Origin: Segatella copri
GTDB lineage: Bacteria; Bacteroidota; Bacteroidia; Bacteroidales; Bacteroidaceae
Assembly: GCF_019249795.2 (NCBI RefSeq)
Contig: NZ_CP156891.1
Coordinates: 1,382,001-1,446,000 of the forward strand
Direction: 5' to 3'
Length of the DNA: 64,000 bases
Positions within the stretch are counted from its first letter, which is position 1. Every line of letters starts with the position of its first letter. The notes under the pieces are model-generated. The model was not told where the DNA came from. It ran no database searches and worked only from the letters and a program-made list of their open reading frames with translations. Made by a program: the position numbers and the translations under genes. Positions 50,406 through 59,967 of the stretch are shown in pieces.

Positions 50406-52271
50406 TTATTCCACCGTCACACTCTTCGCCAGATTTCTCGGCATATCCACATCCAGTCCCTTATCCACTGCCACATAGTAAGCAAGCAGCTGCAGCGGAA
50501 CCACGCTCAGCAGCGGAACCAGCGCATTCAGGGTTCTTGGAACCTCCAATACATTATCCGCTATCTCCTTCACCTGCTGGTCACCCTCAGTCACCACGGC
50601 AAGGATGCGGCCGTTTCTCGACTTCACCTCCTGCATGTTCGAGATAATCTTTTCATACAACTGATGATGCGTAGCAAGGAAAACGATTGGCATATCCTGA
50701 TCTACCAGAGCGATAGGACCATGCTTCATCTCGGCAGCAGGATAGCCCTCGGCATGGATATAACTGATTTCCTTCAGCTTCAAGGCACCCTCCATCGCCA
50801 CAGGATAGTTCACACCACGACCCAGATACAGGAAGTTGTGTGCATAAGTAAACATTCGGGAGATATCCTTGATCATCGGAGCCTGCTCCAATACCTTCTT
50901 CATTTTCTGCGGAATCTCAGAAAGTTCCTCTATCATCTGATAGTAGTCAGCATTGTTCAGGGTTCCCAACTCATGCCCCAAAGCCAAAGCAAGAAGCGTA
51001 AGAACCGTCACCTGCCCGGTGAATGCCTTCGTACTTGCCACACCAATCTCCGGACCCACATGGATATAGATACCCGTATCCGTTTCACGGGCGATGGAAG
51101 AACCCACGCCATTCACGATACCGAAAATCAGCGCACCCTTCTCCTTTGCCAGCTTAATCGCAGCCAAGGTATCCGCCGTTTCACCACTCTGACTGATTGC
51201 AATAACCACATCCTCCGGCTCAATCACAGGGTCGCCATAGCGGAACTCACTGGCATACGCCACCTCCACTCTCTTGCGGCACATCTTCTCAATCAGCTGC
51301 TTACCGATCAGTCCGGCATGCCAACTGGTACCACACGCCACGATGATGATATGCTTCGCCTGAACCAGTCGGTCACGATAATCACGAAGCGCAGAAAGAA
51401 CGATGCGGTTGTTCTCAGGATGTTCCTTGTCAGCAAAGAGGCGACCACTCATACAATCCTTCAGACAGTTAGGCTGGTCATAAATCTCCTTCAGCATAAA
51501 GTGATCAAAACCACCCTTGCTCAGTTTGCTGATGTCCAGATCCACGGTCTTGATATCGTAATGACAGGCAGAATGCTCCAGGTTGATGATATTCAACTCC
51601 TCACCTACCCTGACGTCAGCAATCTGACCATCTTCCAGATACACAACCTTATCCGTATGCTCTACGATAGGCGTAGCATCACTGGCGATATAGAAGTTCA
51701 GGTTATCCTTACCCACGCCAACTACCAGCGGACTAGACTGGCGTGCTGCCACCAGATGGTTAGGGTTATTCTTCTCGACAACGGCAATGGCATACGCACC
51801 GATGGCATCGTTCAAAGCCTGGCAGACGGCAGAAACCAAGTCCTTGCCATTCTGCTGGTAGTAGAAATCAATCAGCTGTACCAGCACCTCAGTATCGGTA
51901 GTACTCTTGAATTCATAGCCCTTTTCAACGAGCTGCTCCTTTAGAACCTGATAGTTCTCGATGATGCCATTATGCACCAGAGCCAAGTCACCACTCATGC
52001 TCACATGAGGATGCGCATTGGTAGCAGAAGGCTCACCATGGGTAGCCCAACGGGTATGAGCGATACCTACATGACCACTACAATCCTTCTCGGCAGCCAT
52101 CGCCTCCAGGTTACTCACCTTACCCTTTGTCTTATACACATTCAGCTGATCCTGACCATTAATCAAGGCCACACCAGCACTGTCATATCCACGATACTCC
52201 AGTTTCTTCAACCCCTCAATAAGAACAGGATAAGCATCATTCTGTCCTATATATCCAACTATTCCACACAT
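50406..52271 (-). CDS. glmS: glutamine-fructose-6-phosphate aminotransferase
   Basis: 621 aa. It starts MCGIVGYIGQNDAYPVLIEG with the catalytic Cys2 of the class II glutaminase domain. The glutaminase block RWATHGEPSATNAHPH is followed by two SIS domains (IIIVACGTSWHAGLIG, AISQSGETADTLAAI) and the standard C-terminus PRNLAKSVTVE. It makes glucosamine-6-P for peptidoglycan, LPS and the polysaccharide locus upstream. Preceded by a small gene 19 bases away. Confidence 0.97.
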   Translation of the reverse strand: MCGIVGYIGQNDAYPVLIEGLKKLEYRGYDSAGVALINGQDQLNVYKTKGKVSNLEAMAAEKDCSGHVGIAHTRWATHGEPSATNAHPHVSMSGDLALVHNGIIENYQVLKEQLVEKGYEFKSTTDTEVLVQLIDFYYQQNGKDLVSAVCQALNDAIGAYAIAVVEKNNPNHLVAARQSSPLVVGVGKDNLNFYIASDATPIVEHTDKVVYLEDGQIADVRVGEELNIINLEHSACHYDIKTVDLDISKLSKGGFDHFMLKEIYDQPNCLKDCMSGRLFADKEHPENNRIVLSALRDYRDRLVQAKHIIIVACGTSWHAGLIGKQLIEKMCRKRVEVAYASEFRYGDPVIEPEDVVIAISQSGETADTLAAIKLAKEKGALIFGIVNGVGSSIARETDTGIYIHVGPEIGVASTKAFTGQVTVLTLLALALGHELGTLNNADYYQMIEELSEIPQKMKKVLEQAPMIKDISRMFTYAHNFLYLGRGVNYPVAMEGALKLKEISYIHAEGYPAAEMKHGPIALVDQDMPIVFLATHHQLYEKIISNMQEVKSRNGRILAVVTEGDQQVKEIADNVLEVPRTLNALVPLLSVVPLQLLAYYVAVDKGLDVDMPRNLAKSVTVE

Positions 52272-52290
52272 AGTTTACTTTCTTACTAAA

Positions 52291-52560
52291 TTATTTTTTT
52301 ATTTGTTTCTTCCAATCCAGGAATCTCATGATGAGCAGAATCTGTTCCTCCCACTTATCACTCAATCTCATCGCCTCCTCCTTGCTGTAAGCAGGATGGC
52401 TTTTGGTAAATCCACTGAAAATTTCATCAATACATATATTCCCCTCCATTTCATAGAGGGAATTCACAAAATCAAACATCCGCGCCTCATCACTGGGATG
52501 AAACGACTCTGGATGTTCAGACAGCCAAAGATTGAATTTACTTTTACTCTCGTTATTCAT
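52291..52560 (-). CDS. hypothetical 89-aa protein upstream of glmS
   Basis: 89 aa (MNNESKSKFNLWLSEHPESF ... EEQILLIMRFLDWKKQIKK), acidic-aromatic and helical. It stops 19 bases before glmS, so it may be in the same transcript. A clear ATG start is present. I recognise no family. Confidence 0.55.
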   Translation of the reverse strand: MNNESKSKFNLWLSEHPESFHPSDEARMFDFVNSLYEMEGNICIDEIFSGFTKSHPAYSKEEAMRLSDKWEEQILLIMRFLDWKKQIKK

Positions 52561-52765
52561 ATATTTTTATTAGATATGACATATTTTTCTTTCAACAGGC
52601 AGCTTTATTAAAAATGGGTGAGCAGAAGTTGCAAATATATTTATTTTTATTACTTCTATTTAATGATTATAATTTGCCTGAATTGAATTTTAAAGGGCTA
52701 CTAGGCTCCATCCCCGAAAAGTAGCTTAATTAAAAAGGGGAGAGAGCCGTTCGCCCATATATCTA

Positions 52766-53854
52766 TTATTTCTTATATTTTATCCTCCAGAAGAAGTGCC
52801 AAATGCGAAACAATGGCTCACAGAGGGCTTCTGCAGGAAAATACGTCACGAGTCTCATATCCCTATAAACCCTTTGAAGATTATGACCCAGCTTTGATCT
52901 TCCGAAGCGATTCCTTTCATCATGCTTACCGAAGTTCCCGGCTTCCAGCACTTCATTCAGCACAAACTTACCATATTTCTCATTAGGAGGAACGATAAGG
53001 CGAGAGGTAGGCATACCGAACACCTCGTGCATAATATACATGATAGCCCCAGCAAACTTCCACAATCCCAACTCCTTCAATTCCTTCTGCAAGGAAGTTA
53101 AAATTTCACAGTTAACACTTAACATTAAAACCAAATAGTAGTAATCAAGAAGCTGTCTCAACCCAATCCCCTCGTTCATCAAATGTGTAAAGATATGAGT
53201 CAATTGGAAGATGAGGTTGAATTCCACTGTCGGAATCGCAACCTCCTCTTGCTTTACCAATATTACCCGATGCGAGAACTGATCCTCCTTCACCCTATCA
53301 TAATATTTCTGAAGTTTTCTGTTATGCCAGAAGCACAGCAGGAAGCTAGGCCGATAATGCACTTCCACCTCCACACCCTTATACGATGGGAACTCAATGT
53401 GGTGATAGCACGCCTTTTCATGAGGCGAGATAGAGCGGACAAAGGAGATGACCCGTTTATCTCCCCCTTCCATCCAGATATCAATATCACCAGGCGTCCG
53501 AGAATAAGGATTCGGATACATCAATGTATTTCCCTGTCCTTTCAGGATACAGGTTCTGAATCCCTTCTTCCGGAACCACTCAGAAACCTGGATGACAGCA
53601 TCGTTCAACCGAACATTCGCCTTCTCCAGCATCTGACTTTCTGCCATCCATTGAAGCAGTAACTCCTTCTTCATCCCTACATGTTCCGCAGGCAGCTTCT
53701 TGATACCATCAAAGAGAATACCTACAAGACATTGCTTCTGGGCAATAGCATACAGTTCCTTCCAATCCGCCTCCTTCAAGGAATCAGGTATTTCCTTGTC
53801 AGAACCAATGCAGAATCGCAAGAAATCAAAGAAAAACTTTAGTTGTTTGTCCAT
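52766..53854 (-). CDS. nucleotidyltransferase-family protein (NTP_transf_5 type)
   Basis: 362 aa. The central NTase-like motif is FRTCILKGQGNTLMYPNPYSRTPGDIDIWM, with the DIDIW acidic pair, followed by HHIEFPSYKGVEVEVHYRPSF. This is the pattern of uncharacterised NTP_transf_5 proteins that often sit in surface-polysaccharide clusters. Substrate unknown. It begins the minus-strand sugar locus on its downstream side. Confidence 0.75.
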   Translation of the reverse strand: MDKQLKFFFDFLRFCIGSDKEIPDSLKEADWKELYAIAQKQCLVGILFDGIKKLPAEHVGMKKELLLQWMAESQMLEKANVRLNDAVIQVSEWFRKKGFRTCILKGQGNTLMYPNPYSRTPGDIDIWMEGGDKRVISFVRSISPHEKACYHHIEFPSYKGVEVEVHYRPSFLLCFWHNRKLQKYYDRVKEDQFSHRVILVKQEEVAIPTVEFNLIFQLTHIFTHLMNEGIGLRQLLDYYYLVLMLSVNCEILTSLQKELKELGLWKFAGAIMYIMHEVFGMPTSRLIVPPNEKYGKFVLNEVLEAGNFGKHDERNRFGRSKLGHNLQRVYRDMRLVTYFPAEALCEPLFRIWHFFWRIKYKK

Positions 53855-53954
53855 AAGTTAAACATAACTATTCCTCATGGATATAAGTCCACATATCCTT
53901 ACGTGTTTATATCATTCTGTCAGATATAAAATTCATTATTTTGTAATATTTCCT

Positions 53955-54986
53955 TCAATAGCCTAAAACTATCTTGTCAATCATCTCTAATCCTCTTGCC
54001 GATGTATATTTCAAACTTTCATTATAGGCATTGTCTCCCATTTTGCGAGCACTCTCCTCGTCTGCGTATAAAGTGGATACCGCTTTTTGCAAGGAATCCA
54101 AACTACCAATTTCGTAGGGTATTCCTGAGGTTTCTGTAAAGTAGTAGTTGATGGAAGAAACATCTGTGTAGACGATGGGCTTATGATAGCGCATGGACTG
54201 TATGCAGAGCATCTGCCCCGAGCTTCCAACATCTTCCTTCAATGGTACCACCACAATGGATGCTCCCTCCATGAGTTTGCCAAATTCCTGCGGGCTCACA
54301 TCACGCTTTAACTCAACATTTGATGGCAAGCTATTTAATCCTTTGTTCAATTTGCTTGCTACAAACAAGAACCTCCGTTTGGGCATTCGTTTTGCCAATT
54401 GCAGCATCAAAGAGTAGTCTCTATTCGTATAACCGCCTGTAAAGATATACCCATCATCCAATTTCACATCCGAATGTTGTTCCTTCACATCAGAACAATA
54501 TGGTACAAATAAGATGTTTATTCTCTCCGACAATCGCCTGTAAAAGTCTATTTCTCCGGGAGTCTGCGCCATCAGTGTCAAGTTGTCATTGTTCATCAAA
54601 AATCGCAATACCATCTGTACATACTTGTTCTTACCCAAACTATGAAGGTAGAAATTGTGGAGATAGAGATGATGTTTATTGCCTAACATCTTACCGAAGA
54701 GGCGTGCAAAAAGCATGCACGAAACACCCCCTCCATTCGAGTATATCTTTACATTTCTAAACTTCCAGAAATTCAAAGTCATCTTAATAAATCCATAGAC
54801 TATCCCCCTCACAACATCACTTTTGGATTGGAATTTGGCTTTTGGTTTCCTTTCTAGAAAAAAGCCTTCTGCCGCCACACCCTTCTCGATGGCGTGGTCG
54901 GCATAGGCATGCCCGTAAGTTTGATAGCTACAAACCTGAACTATCTTCGTTTTATCTATACCTATATGATTTCCTTTTGCTTTCAT
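53955..54986 (-). CDS. glycosyltransferase (GT4/GT-B type)
   Basis: 343 aa, GT-B-like. The C-terminal part has KLMEGASIVVVPLKEDVGSSGQMLCIQSMRYHKPIVYTDV, the family's nucleotide-sugar-binding helix region, in looser form. No signal peptide; cytoplasmic face of the membrane. Twenty-five bases separate it from the next upstream GT gene, consistent with one operon. Donor and acceptor unknown. Confidence 0.75.
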   Translation of the reverse strand: MKAKGNHIGIDKTKIVQVCSYQTYGHAYADHAIEKGVAAEGFFLERKPKAKFQSKSDVVRGIVYGFIKMTLNFWKFRNVKIYSNGGGVSCMLFARLFGKMLGNKHHLYLHNFYLHSLGKNKYVQMVLRFLMNNDNLTLMAQTPGEIDFYRRLSERINILFVPYCSDVKEQHSDVKLDDGYIFTGGYTNRDYSLMLQLAKRMPKRRFLFVASKLNKGLNSLPSNVELKRDVSPQEFGKLMEGASIVVVPLKEDVGSSGQMLCIQSMRYHKPIVYTDVSSINYYFTETSGIPYEIGSLDSLQKAVSTLYADEESARKMGDNAYNESLKYTSARGLEMIDKIVLGY

Positions 54987-55011
54987 ATTATTTCAGATAC
55001 AATCTCACTAT

Positions 55012-56208
55012 TTACTTTCCTCTCATCTTAAAGTATCTATCATATCCTTCAAGCAAAGCCTTGCTGGTATGCTCCCAGCTCAATTCGTTGATGACACGAT
55101 TTCTACCATATTCACCCATTTGCTTACGCTTCTTAGGATTATCAAGCAATTCTAGAATCTTCTTTGCCATATCTTCAGCATCATTTCTCTTAGCATAAAG
55201 TGATGCCTCCTGTGCAGAATATCTACCCTCTGTCAAATCAAACTGAACTAAAGGTTTGCCCAATGCCATATACTCCAACACCTTATTCATGGTACTCTTG
55301 TCATTCATAGCATTATATTCATCAGAGTTAACACAAACATCAGCAGTATTCAAATAGTCAAGCAAAGTCTGATCAGGTACACGACCGGTAAATTCTACGA
55401 TGTCGTCCAAGCCCATGTCATGACTCAGTTTCTTCATGTGCTCTACATCAGGGCCACCACCAACGATACCCCAGAACACATCATTTCTTCCAGGTAACTC
55501 CTTGATATATTTAGCTGCCTTCAAAAGATATTCAATACCTTCCTGCTGACCGATTACACCAAGATAGCCAACCATGAACTTCTTGCCACGCTTGATTTCA
55601 TTCTTTGGTTCCTGAATCTTCAGACGCTCCAACTTTGGACCACTTCTCAATACAAAGACATCCTCAGGTTTCATTCCACCACGCTCTATGGCAATCTTCT
55701 TATAACTTTTATTAGTTACAAATGCAAACTTACAGTGCTTATAGGTCTGACGTTCTAACCACAACTGACTCTTATAGAACATTCCCGAAGTCTTACCAAA
55801 CTTAGCCTCATACAACTCAGGACAGATATCATGATGGTCAAAGATATAATCAACGCCCTTATTCTTAAAGAGTTTAGCAACCATCCAAATATCGTCAGGT
55901 GGATTACAACCGTGAATACAGTCGAAACCTACTTCCTTATAACATTTCTTTGCCAAACGATACTCATGCCACAAAGCTGCGCCATACTCACGAGCATATC
56001 CTAAAGCACCATTCCCATCCTTTGGCAATTTATGGCGATAAACATGTACACCCTGCAAGAATTCATACTCCTTGTCATAGCCCTTACCTGTAGGACTAAT
56101 TACAGAAACCGTATAACCGTTTGCTGCCAATGTTGTTGCCTCCTGCCAGACACGAGTGTCAAATGGCACAGGCAAGTTCTCTACGATAATTAATACTTTT
56201 CTATCCAT
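55012..56208 (-). CDS. glycosyltransferase family 4 protein
   Basis: 398 aa. N-terminal Rossmann segment (KVLIIVENLPVPFDTRVWQEATTLA) with the RVWQEA signature of GT4. C-terminal blocks VGYLGVIGQQEGIEYLLKA and EYNAMNDKSTMNKVLEYMALGKPLV with the E-x7-E-type donor site. The start overlaps the heparinase-like gene by 19 bases, so translation is coupled. Confidence 0.88.
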   Translation of the reverse strand: MDRKVLIIVENLPVPFDTRVWQEATTLAANGYTVSVISPTGKGYDKEYEFLQGVHVYRHKLPKDGNGALGYAREYGAALWHEYRLAKKCYKEVGFDCIHGCNPPDDIWMVAKLFKNKGVDYIFDHHDICPELYEAKFGKTSGMFYKSQLWLERQTYKHCKFAFVTNKSYKKIAIERGGMKPEDVFVLRSGPKLERLKIQEPKNEIKRGKKFMVGYLGVIGQQEGIEYLLKAAKYIKELPGRNDVFWGIVGGGPDVEHMKKLSHDMGLDDIVEFTGRVPDQTLLDYLNTADVCVNSDEYNAMNDKSTMNKVLEYMALGKPLVQFDLTEGRYSAQEASLYAKRNDAEDMAKKILELLDNPKKRKQMGEYGRNRVINELSWEHTSKALLEGYDRYFKMRGK

Positions 56209-58061
56209 ATTGTAGTTCTTAATTTATTATCATTTAAAGGATAGCACAATTTGTGCGTTTCCTTCTCCTTTCCATATTCTTCAGAATACCAACATTTCTC
56301 TATTGTTGGCTCTATATTTGTCTCTATACAAACAGTAATGGCTCCTCGTTGGATGACGGCTTTTCCATTTTCAACTTTCACTTGACAAGCAGGATGCAAC
56401 ACCAAAGTAGCATAACTATCACCTGTTGCCGCCATATCATCCTCAATAACCAATTTGTCTGCCTTATTAAAGCAGAAAGAGCGACTATGCTTATTACCAT
56501 TCTGCCAAACGCATTCGACAAGAAGGAAATCCTGATTTTCCGTCAAATCAGACTTCAAAAGTTTAGTATCAGCCTTCTTTCCCCAAAGGAAAGCTCCCAT
56601 CATCTGACTTTGTTCCTGGTCCTTAGTCCAAACGGTATTATGATTACATGAACGTCGGTATTCATCTCTTTTCTGAATATTGCAATGATAGATATATGTT
56701 CCAGGATCTCCCAAGATACAATTGCCATCTACATAAAGTTGAAAACTCAATGCATCTGCATGTCCATGGGCAGCAATACTTCCAAAACCTAAGGGTGCAT
56801 GATCTATACCTATTACAATCTTACCATTCTTGCTTCTCAGGAAAGTATAACCACCTTCCTCAAAAGTCCTGCTTTGTGAAGGCTTCCATAAAGGCAATTG
56901 CTTTAAGGTTTCGATTTCCGTCTCAGAATAGAGCCAAGATATTGTCTCGGACAAATGTTCAAAGCTTTCATATTTTTTCCCCAACACCAAGGAGCAAAGT
57001 TGAAGAAGATAACGATAATGGCAGATTTCTTCACCTTCCAAATCTATAATCTTACCCTCATCATTATCACCAAATTCGCAAGCCTTAGTCTCATTCACCT
57101 TAGAACAAGCAACAAACTCACATTGTTTTTCCATCAATCTCTTCCAAGCCTCAGGAATCTTCATACCATAACATTTCATCAGATGCATCACCAAAGCGTA
57201 TGCCTCCATCCCGAAGGTTTGATAATGCAAAGCCATCTCCATATTCACACCATCCTTATAATTCTGCTTCATCAATTCTTCATCGAGGATGCGGATGGCA
57301 AGCTGTGTCCACGCCTCATTGCCAAAAGCAAAACCGGCATAGGCGATGGCTGTAGCTTCAACCAGCAAATGATTATTGGCAGAAGAGTATCTGGAATAAT
57401 GCAGTGCGATATAAGAAGCCATATTCTTGATGCCATTCTCCATATCCATGAGCAAGGCACCATTAGCCGTATATCCTTTCTTGCGAAGAAAAGCCAAAGC
57501 TACAGTCCATTGGATACAACGTATGGCAACCTCCATCACACTAGTCCAAGAAATACCATGGAGAAAAGGATTTTTTTTGTTCCAATCCAAGAACAACCTT
57601 TCTAGCTCTTTTGCATATTTTTCCTCTCCTGTAGCATAGTAAGCCTTAGCTAACAAGGCAAACTGGAAGTGTCTATTCAATTCCCAATTCGTTCTTGCAT
57701 CACCTATTTCGTCTTTTTGTTTATAGCTTAAGGAATAGCTGAAATCCGTCCCCCATTCTTTATCTGTCTGGAATCCTGCACTCCATCTTTCCTTATATAT
57801 ATGATAATCATACCCACCAAGGATATGTATGACTGTATTCAGATGGAAAGCAATATTCCTGAAATTCAGACCAACATGATCGGAATCAAATTTCAGAGAT
57901 TGTAGCCGACTATCGAAAAGGTAAGTCGTTACGGCTACATCACGCTTACCAAAAAGCTTCTTTTCCTGCCTTTGCAGATGTTTTTGTTGAAGTCTCCAAC
58001 CGACTTCCGGCAAATTCATTGCCCGAAGTCGATTGAAGTACCATTGTAATTTACTCATCAA
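56190..58061 (-). CDS. heparinase II/III-family protein
   Basis: 623 aa. The N-terminal half is an alpha-helical toroid (WTSVMEVAIRCIQWTVALAF, YSSANNHLLVEATAIAYAGF with the catalytic-type Asn-His). The C-terminal half is a beta-sheet domain (GSIAAHGHADALSFQLYVDG with His/Asp) and GDPGTYIYHCNIQKRDEYR. No signal peptide is evident. Such proteins occur in exopolysaccharide operons, where they may trim or epimerise the polymer; activity not proven. It lies between AlgD-like and GT genes. Confidence 0.85.
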   Translation of the reverse strand: MMSKLQWYFNRLRAMNLPEVGWRLQQKHLQRQEKKLFGKRDVAVTTYLFDSRLQSLKFDSDHVGLNFRNIAFHLNTVIHILGGYDYHIYKERWSAGFQTDKEWGTDFSYSLSYKQKDEIGDARTNWELNRHFQFALLAKAYYATGEEKYAKELERLFLDWNKKNPFLHGISWTSVMEVAIRCIQWTVALAFLRKKGYTANGALLMDMENGIKNMASYIALHYSRYSSANNHLLVEATAIAYAGFAFGNEAWTQLAIRILDEELMKQNYKDGVNMEMALHYQTFGMEAYALVMHLMKCYGMKIPEAWKRLMEKQCEFVACSKVNETKACEFGDNDEGKIIDLEGEEICHYRYLLQLCSLVLGKKYESFEHLSETISWLYSETEIETLKQLPLWKPSQSRTFEEGGYTFLRSKNGKIVIGIDHAPLGFGSIAAHGHADALSFQLYVDGNCILGDPGTYIYHCNIQKRDEYRRSCNHNTVWTKDQEQSQMMGAFLWGKKADTKLLKSDLTENQDFLLVECVWQNGNKHSRSFCFNKADKLVIEDDMAATGDSYATLVLHPACQVKVENGKAVIQRGAITVCIETNIEPTIEKCWYSEEYGKEKETHKLCYPLNDNKLRTTIWIEKY

Positions 58062-58099
58062 TGATTATTAATCATTAATTACTAATTCATTTTCACTAA

Positions 58100-59497
58100 T
58101 TAGAACTCTGTCTGTTTGAAGTTCATCTTGTGCTCTTCATTCTGAGCTTCATGATTCTGGTTGATGTCTCCCCAGGAAATACCCTCATACTTGCCATTAT
58201 AGTCAACCTCTTTCCACTGGCGAACCAAGTCAATGACAATCTTGTTAGGATAATTCTTCAAAACATCCACGAATTCCTTTTCCTTATTAGTTACCACAAG
58301 CACGTCGCTGTTCTTGCATACATCATCCAAGTCGGCAGTAACGAAATGCTGCAAGTGTGGAATCTTAGCCATGATAAAGTCCTTGTTGGTACCCGTCAAC
58401 TCAGAAATCTTCACGTTACGGTCGTAAATTTTGATTGCAAAGCCCTTACCCAACAAACTTTCAACAACATCAACGATAGGAGAACAACGCAAGTCATCGG
58501 TACCAGCCTTGAAACTCAAGCCCAAGATACCAACCTTACGCTGACCTTGATTCATGATAAGTTGAACTGCACGTTTCTTCTGATTTTCATTACTTTGGAA
58601 GATACTCTCAATAACAGGAACATCCACATAGTTGTCATGTGCCAAGGTCTTCAAAGCCTTCATATCCTTAGGCAAGCAAGAGCCACCATAAGCGAAACCT
58701 GGCTTGAAATAGTAAGGAGAAATATTCAACTGCTTATCCTTGCAGAAGATTTCCATAACTTTATGAGAATCAACACCTACAGATTTACAGATGTTACCAA
58801 CCTCATTACCGAAGACAATCTTCAACGCATGATAAGTATTGTTGACATACTTCATCATTTCAGCCACCTTGATATCAGTGCAAATAAACTCTGCATTGAT
58901 ATGCTCATACATCTCACGGAATACCTTTTCTGCATACTCAGAATCAGTACCAATCAATGTCAATGGTGGATTGAAGTAATCCTCAACAGATGTACCTTCA
59001 CGAAGGAACTCTGGGTTGCTGACAACATTGAAATCTACGCCACGCTTCAAGCCACTTTCCTGCTCAATAATCTCACCTACCTTCTTGTTGGTACCTGGAA
59101 GAACAGTTGAACGGATTGCAACGAGATGCATGTTTGCAGGCTTTTTATCACCAGCAAATTTCTCTTTCAATGCACGACCGATACGTCCTGCCACAGTGTA
59201 GATATAATTAAGGTTCAAATGACCTTCAGGACTGGAAGGAGTACCTACAACGATGAAAGATACTTCGGTTTCCATAATTGCCTCTGCAGCAACTGTAGTT
59301 GCAGACATCAGCCCCTTTTTGTGAGCTTCCTCACAAAGTTCAGCGATGCCTTCCTCAATGATAGTAGGCTTGCCCTCATTCATCAGGCGCACCTTATTTT
59401 CATTTACATCAACACCGATCACTTTGTGACCCAACTTTGCCAAACATGCCGCACCTACGCAACCTACGTAGCCGAGGCCAAAAATACTAATGTTCAT
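58100..59497 (-). CDS. UDP-glucose/GDP-mannose 6-dehydrogenase (AlgD-like)
   Basis: 465 aa from ATG 59497, where the NAD-binding NISIFGLGYVGCVGAACLAK starts; the longer frame from 59581 adds 28 residues of unlikely leader. The active-site block KPGFAYGGSCLPKDMKAL (catalytic Cys) and ISPYYFKPGFA resemble GDP-mannose dehydrogenase. It makes a uronic acid donor, so the surface polymer probably contains an acidic sugar; GDP- versus UDP-sugar use is an inference. Confidence 0.88.
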   Translation of the reverse strand: MNISIFGLGYVGCVGAACLAKLGHKVIGVDVNENKVRLMNEGKPTIIEEGIAELCEEAHKKGLMSATTVAAEAIMETEVSFIVVGTPSSPEGHLNLNYIYTVAGRIGRALKEKFAGDKKPANMHLVAIRSTVLPGTNKKVGEIIEQESGLKRGVDFNVVSNPEFLREGTSVEDYFNPPLTLIGTDSEYAEKVFREMYEHINAEFICTDIKVAEMMKYVNNTYHALKIVFGNEVGNICKSVGVDSHKVMEIFCKDKQLNISPYYFKPGFAYGGSCLPKDMKALKTLAHDNYVDVPVIESIFQSNENQKKRAVQLIMNQGQRKVGILGLSFKAGTDDLRCSPIVDVVESLLGKGFAIKIYDRNVKISELTGTNKDFIMAKIPHLQHFVTADLDDVCKNSDVLVVTNKEKEFVDVLKNYPNKIVIDLVRQWKEVDYNGKYEGISWGDINQNHEAQNEEHKMNFKQTEF

Positions 59498-59531
59498 AAT
59501 TCTAAAAAATGTATTTATGAATTTATTTTCT

Positions 59532-59959
59532 TTAATTATACTTTTTGATAAAACGGGCTGGTACGCCAGCCCAAATTTCATTTGAAGGAATATCCTTAGT
59601 TACTATACTTCCTGCTCCTACAATAACATTATCTCCTATTGTTACAGACTTTGTTATAATAGTATTTGCACCTAAAAACACATTATTACCTATTTTAATT
59701 TTACCATATTCATAATCATGATATTTTCCTCTAGGCACAACATAATGTGTTAATAAAATACAGCGCATTGTTATAGCACAATAATCACCAATTTCTATAT
59801 TCTCGGGATGCTCACTATCAAAAATTACTTGCTGTCCAACAAAAGACTTACCGCATTTCACCCCCCCAATCTGACCAATTTTAGTCGTACCGAATTAGGA
59901 AGAAAATTAGACATTGACATTCTCAAAGCCAAAGCTCTTATTGTTTTTTTTAATCTCAT
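59532..59959 (-). pseudogene. hexapeptide acetyltransferase, frame broken at a G7 tract
   Basis: From ATG 59959 the frame reads 33 codons (MRLKKTIRALALRMSMSNFL ... KLVRLGG), then stops in TGA just after seven G (59861-59867 as C on plus). One extra G restores LGGVKCGKSFVGQQVIFD and continues as a left-handed beta-helix O-acetyltransferase (IKIGNNVFLGANTIITKSVT, NEIWAGVPARFIKKY) to the stop at 59532. Full protein ~142 aa. Probably a phase-variable gene caught OFF; a sequencing error is the alternative. It is 8 bases after the GT gene and 34 before the dehydrogenase. Confidence 0.75.
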
Positions 59960-59967
59960 TTTAAACA

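Noticed and set aside
50664..51944. 426-codon open frame on plus, opposite glmS
   Set aside because: It is antisense to a fully conserved glmS; its product has no domain logic and is rich in His/Arg/Gln as expected of a shadow frame.
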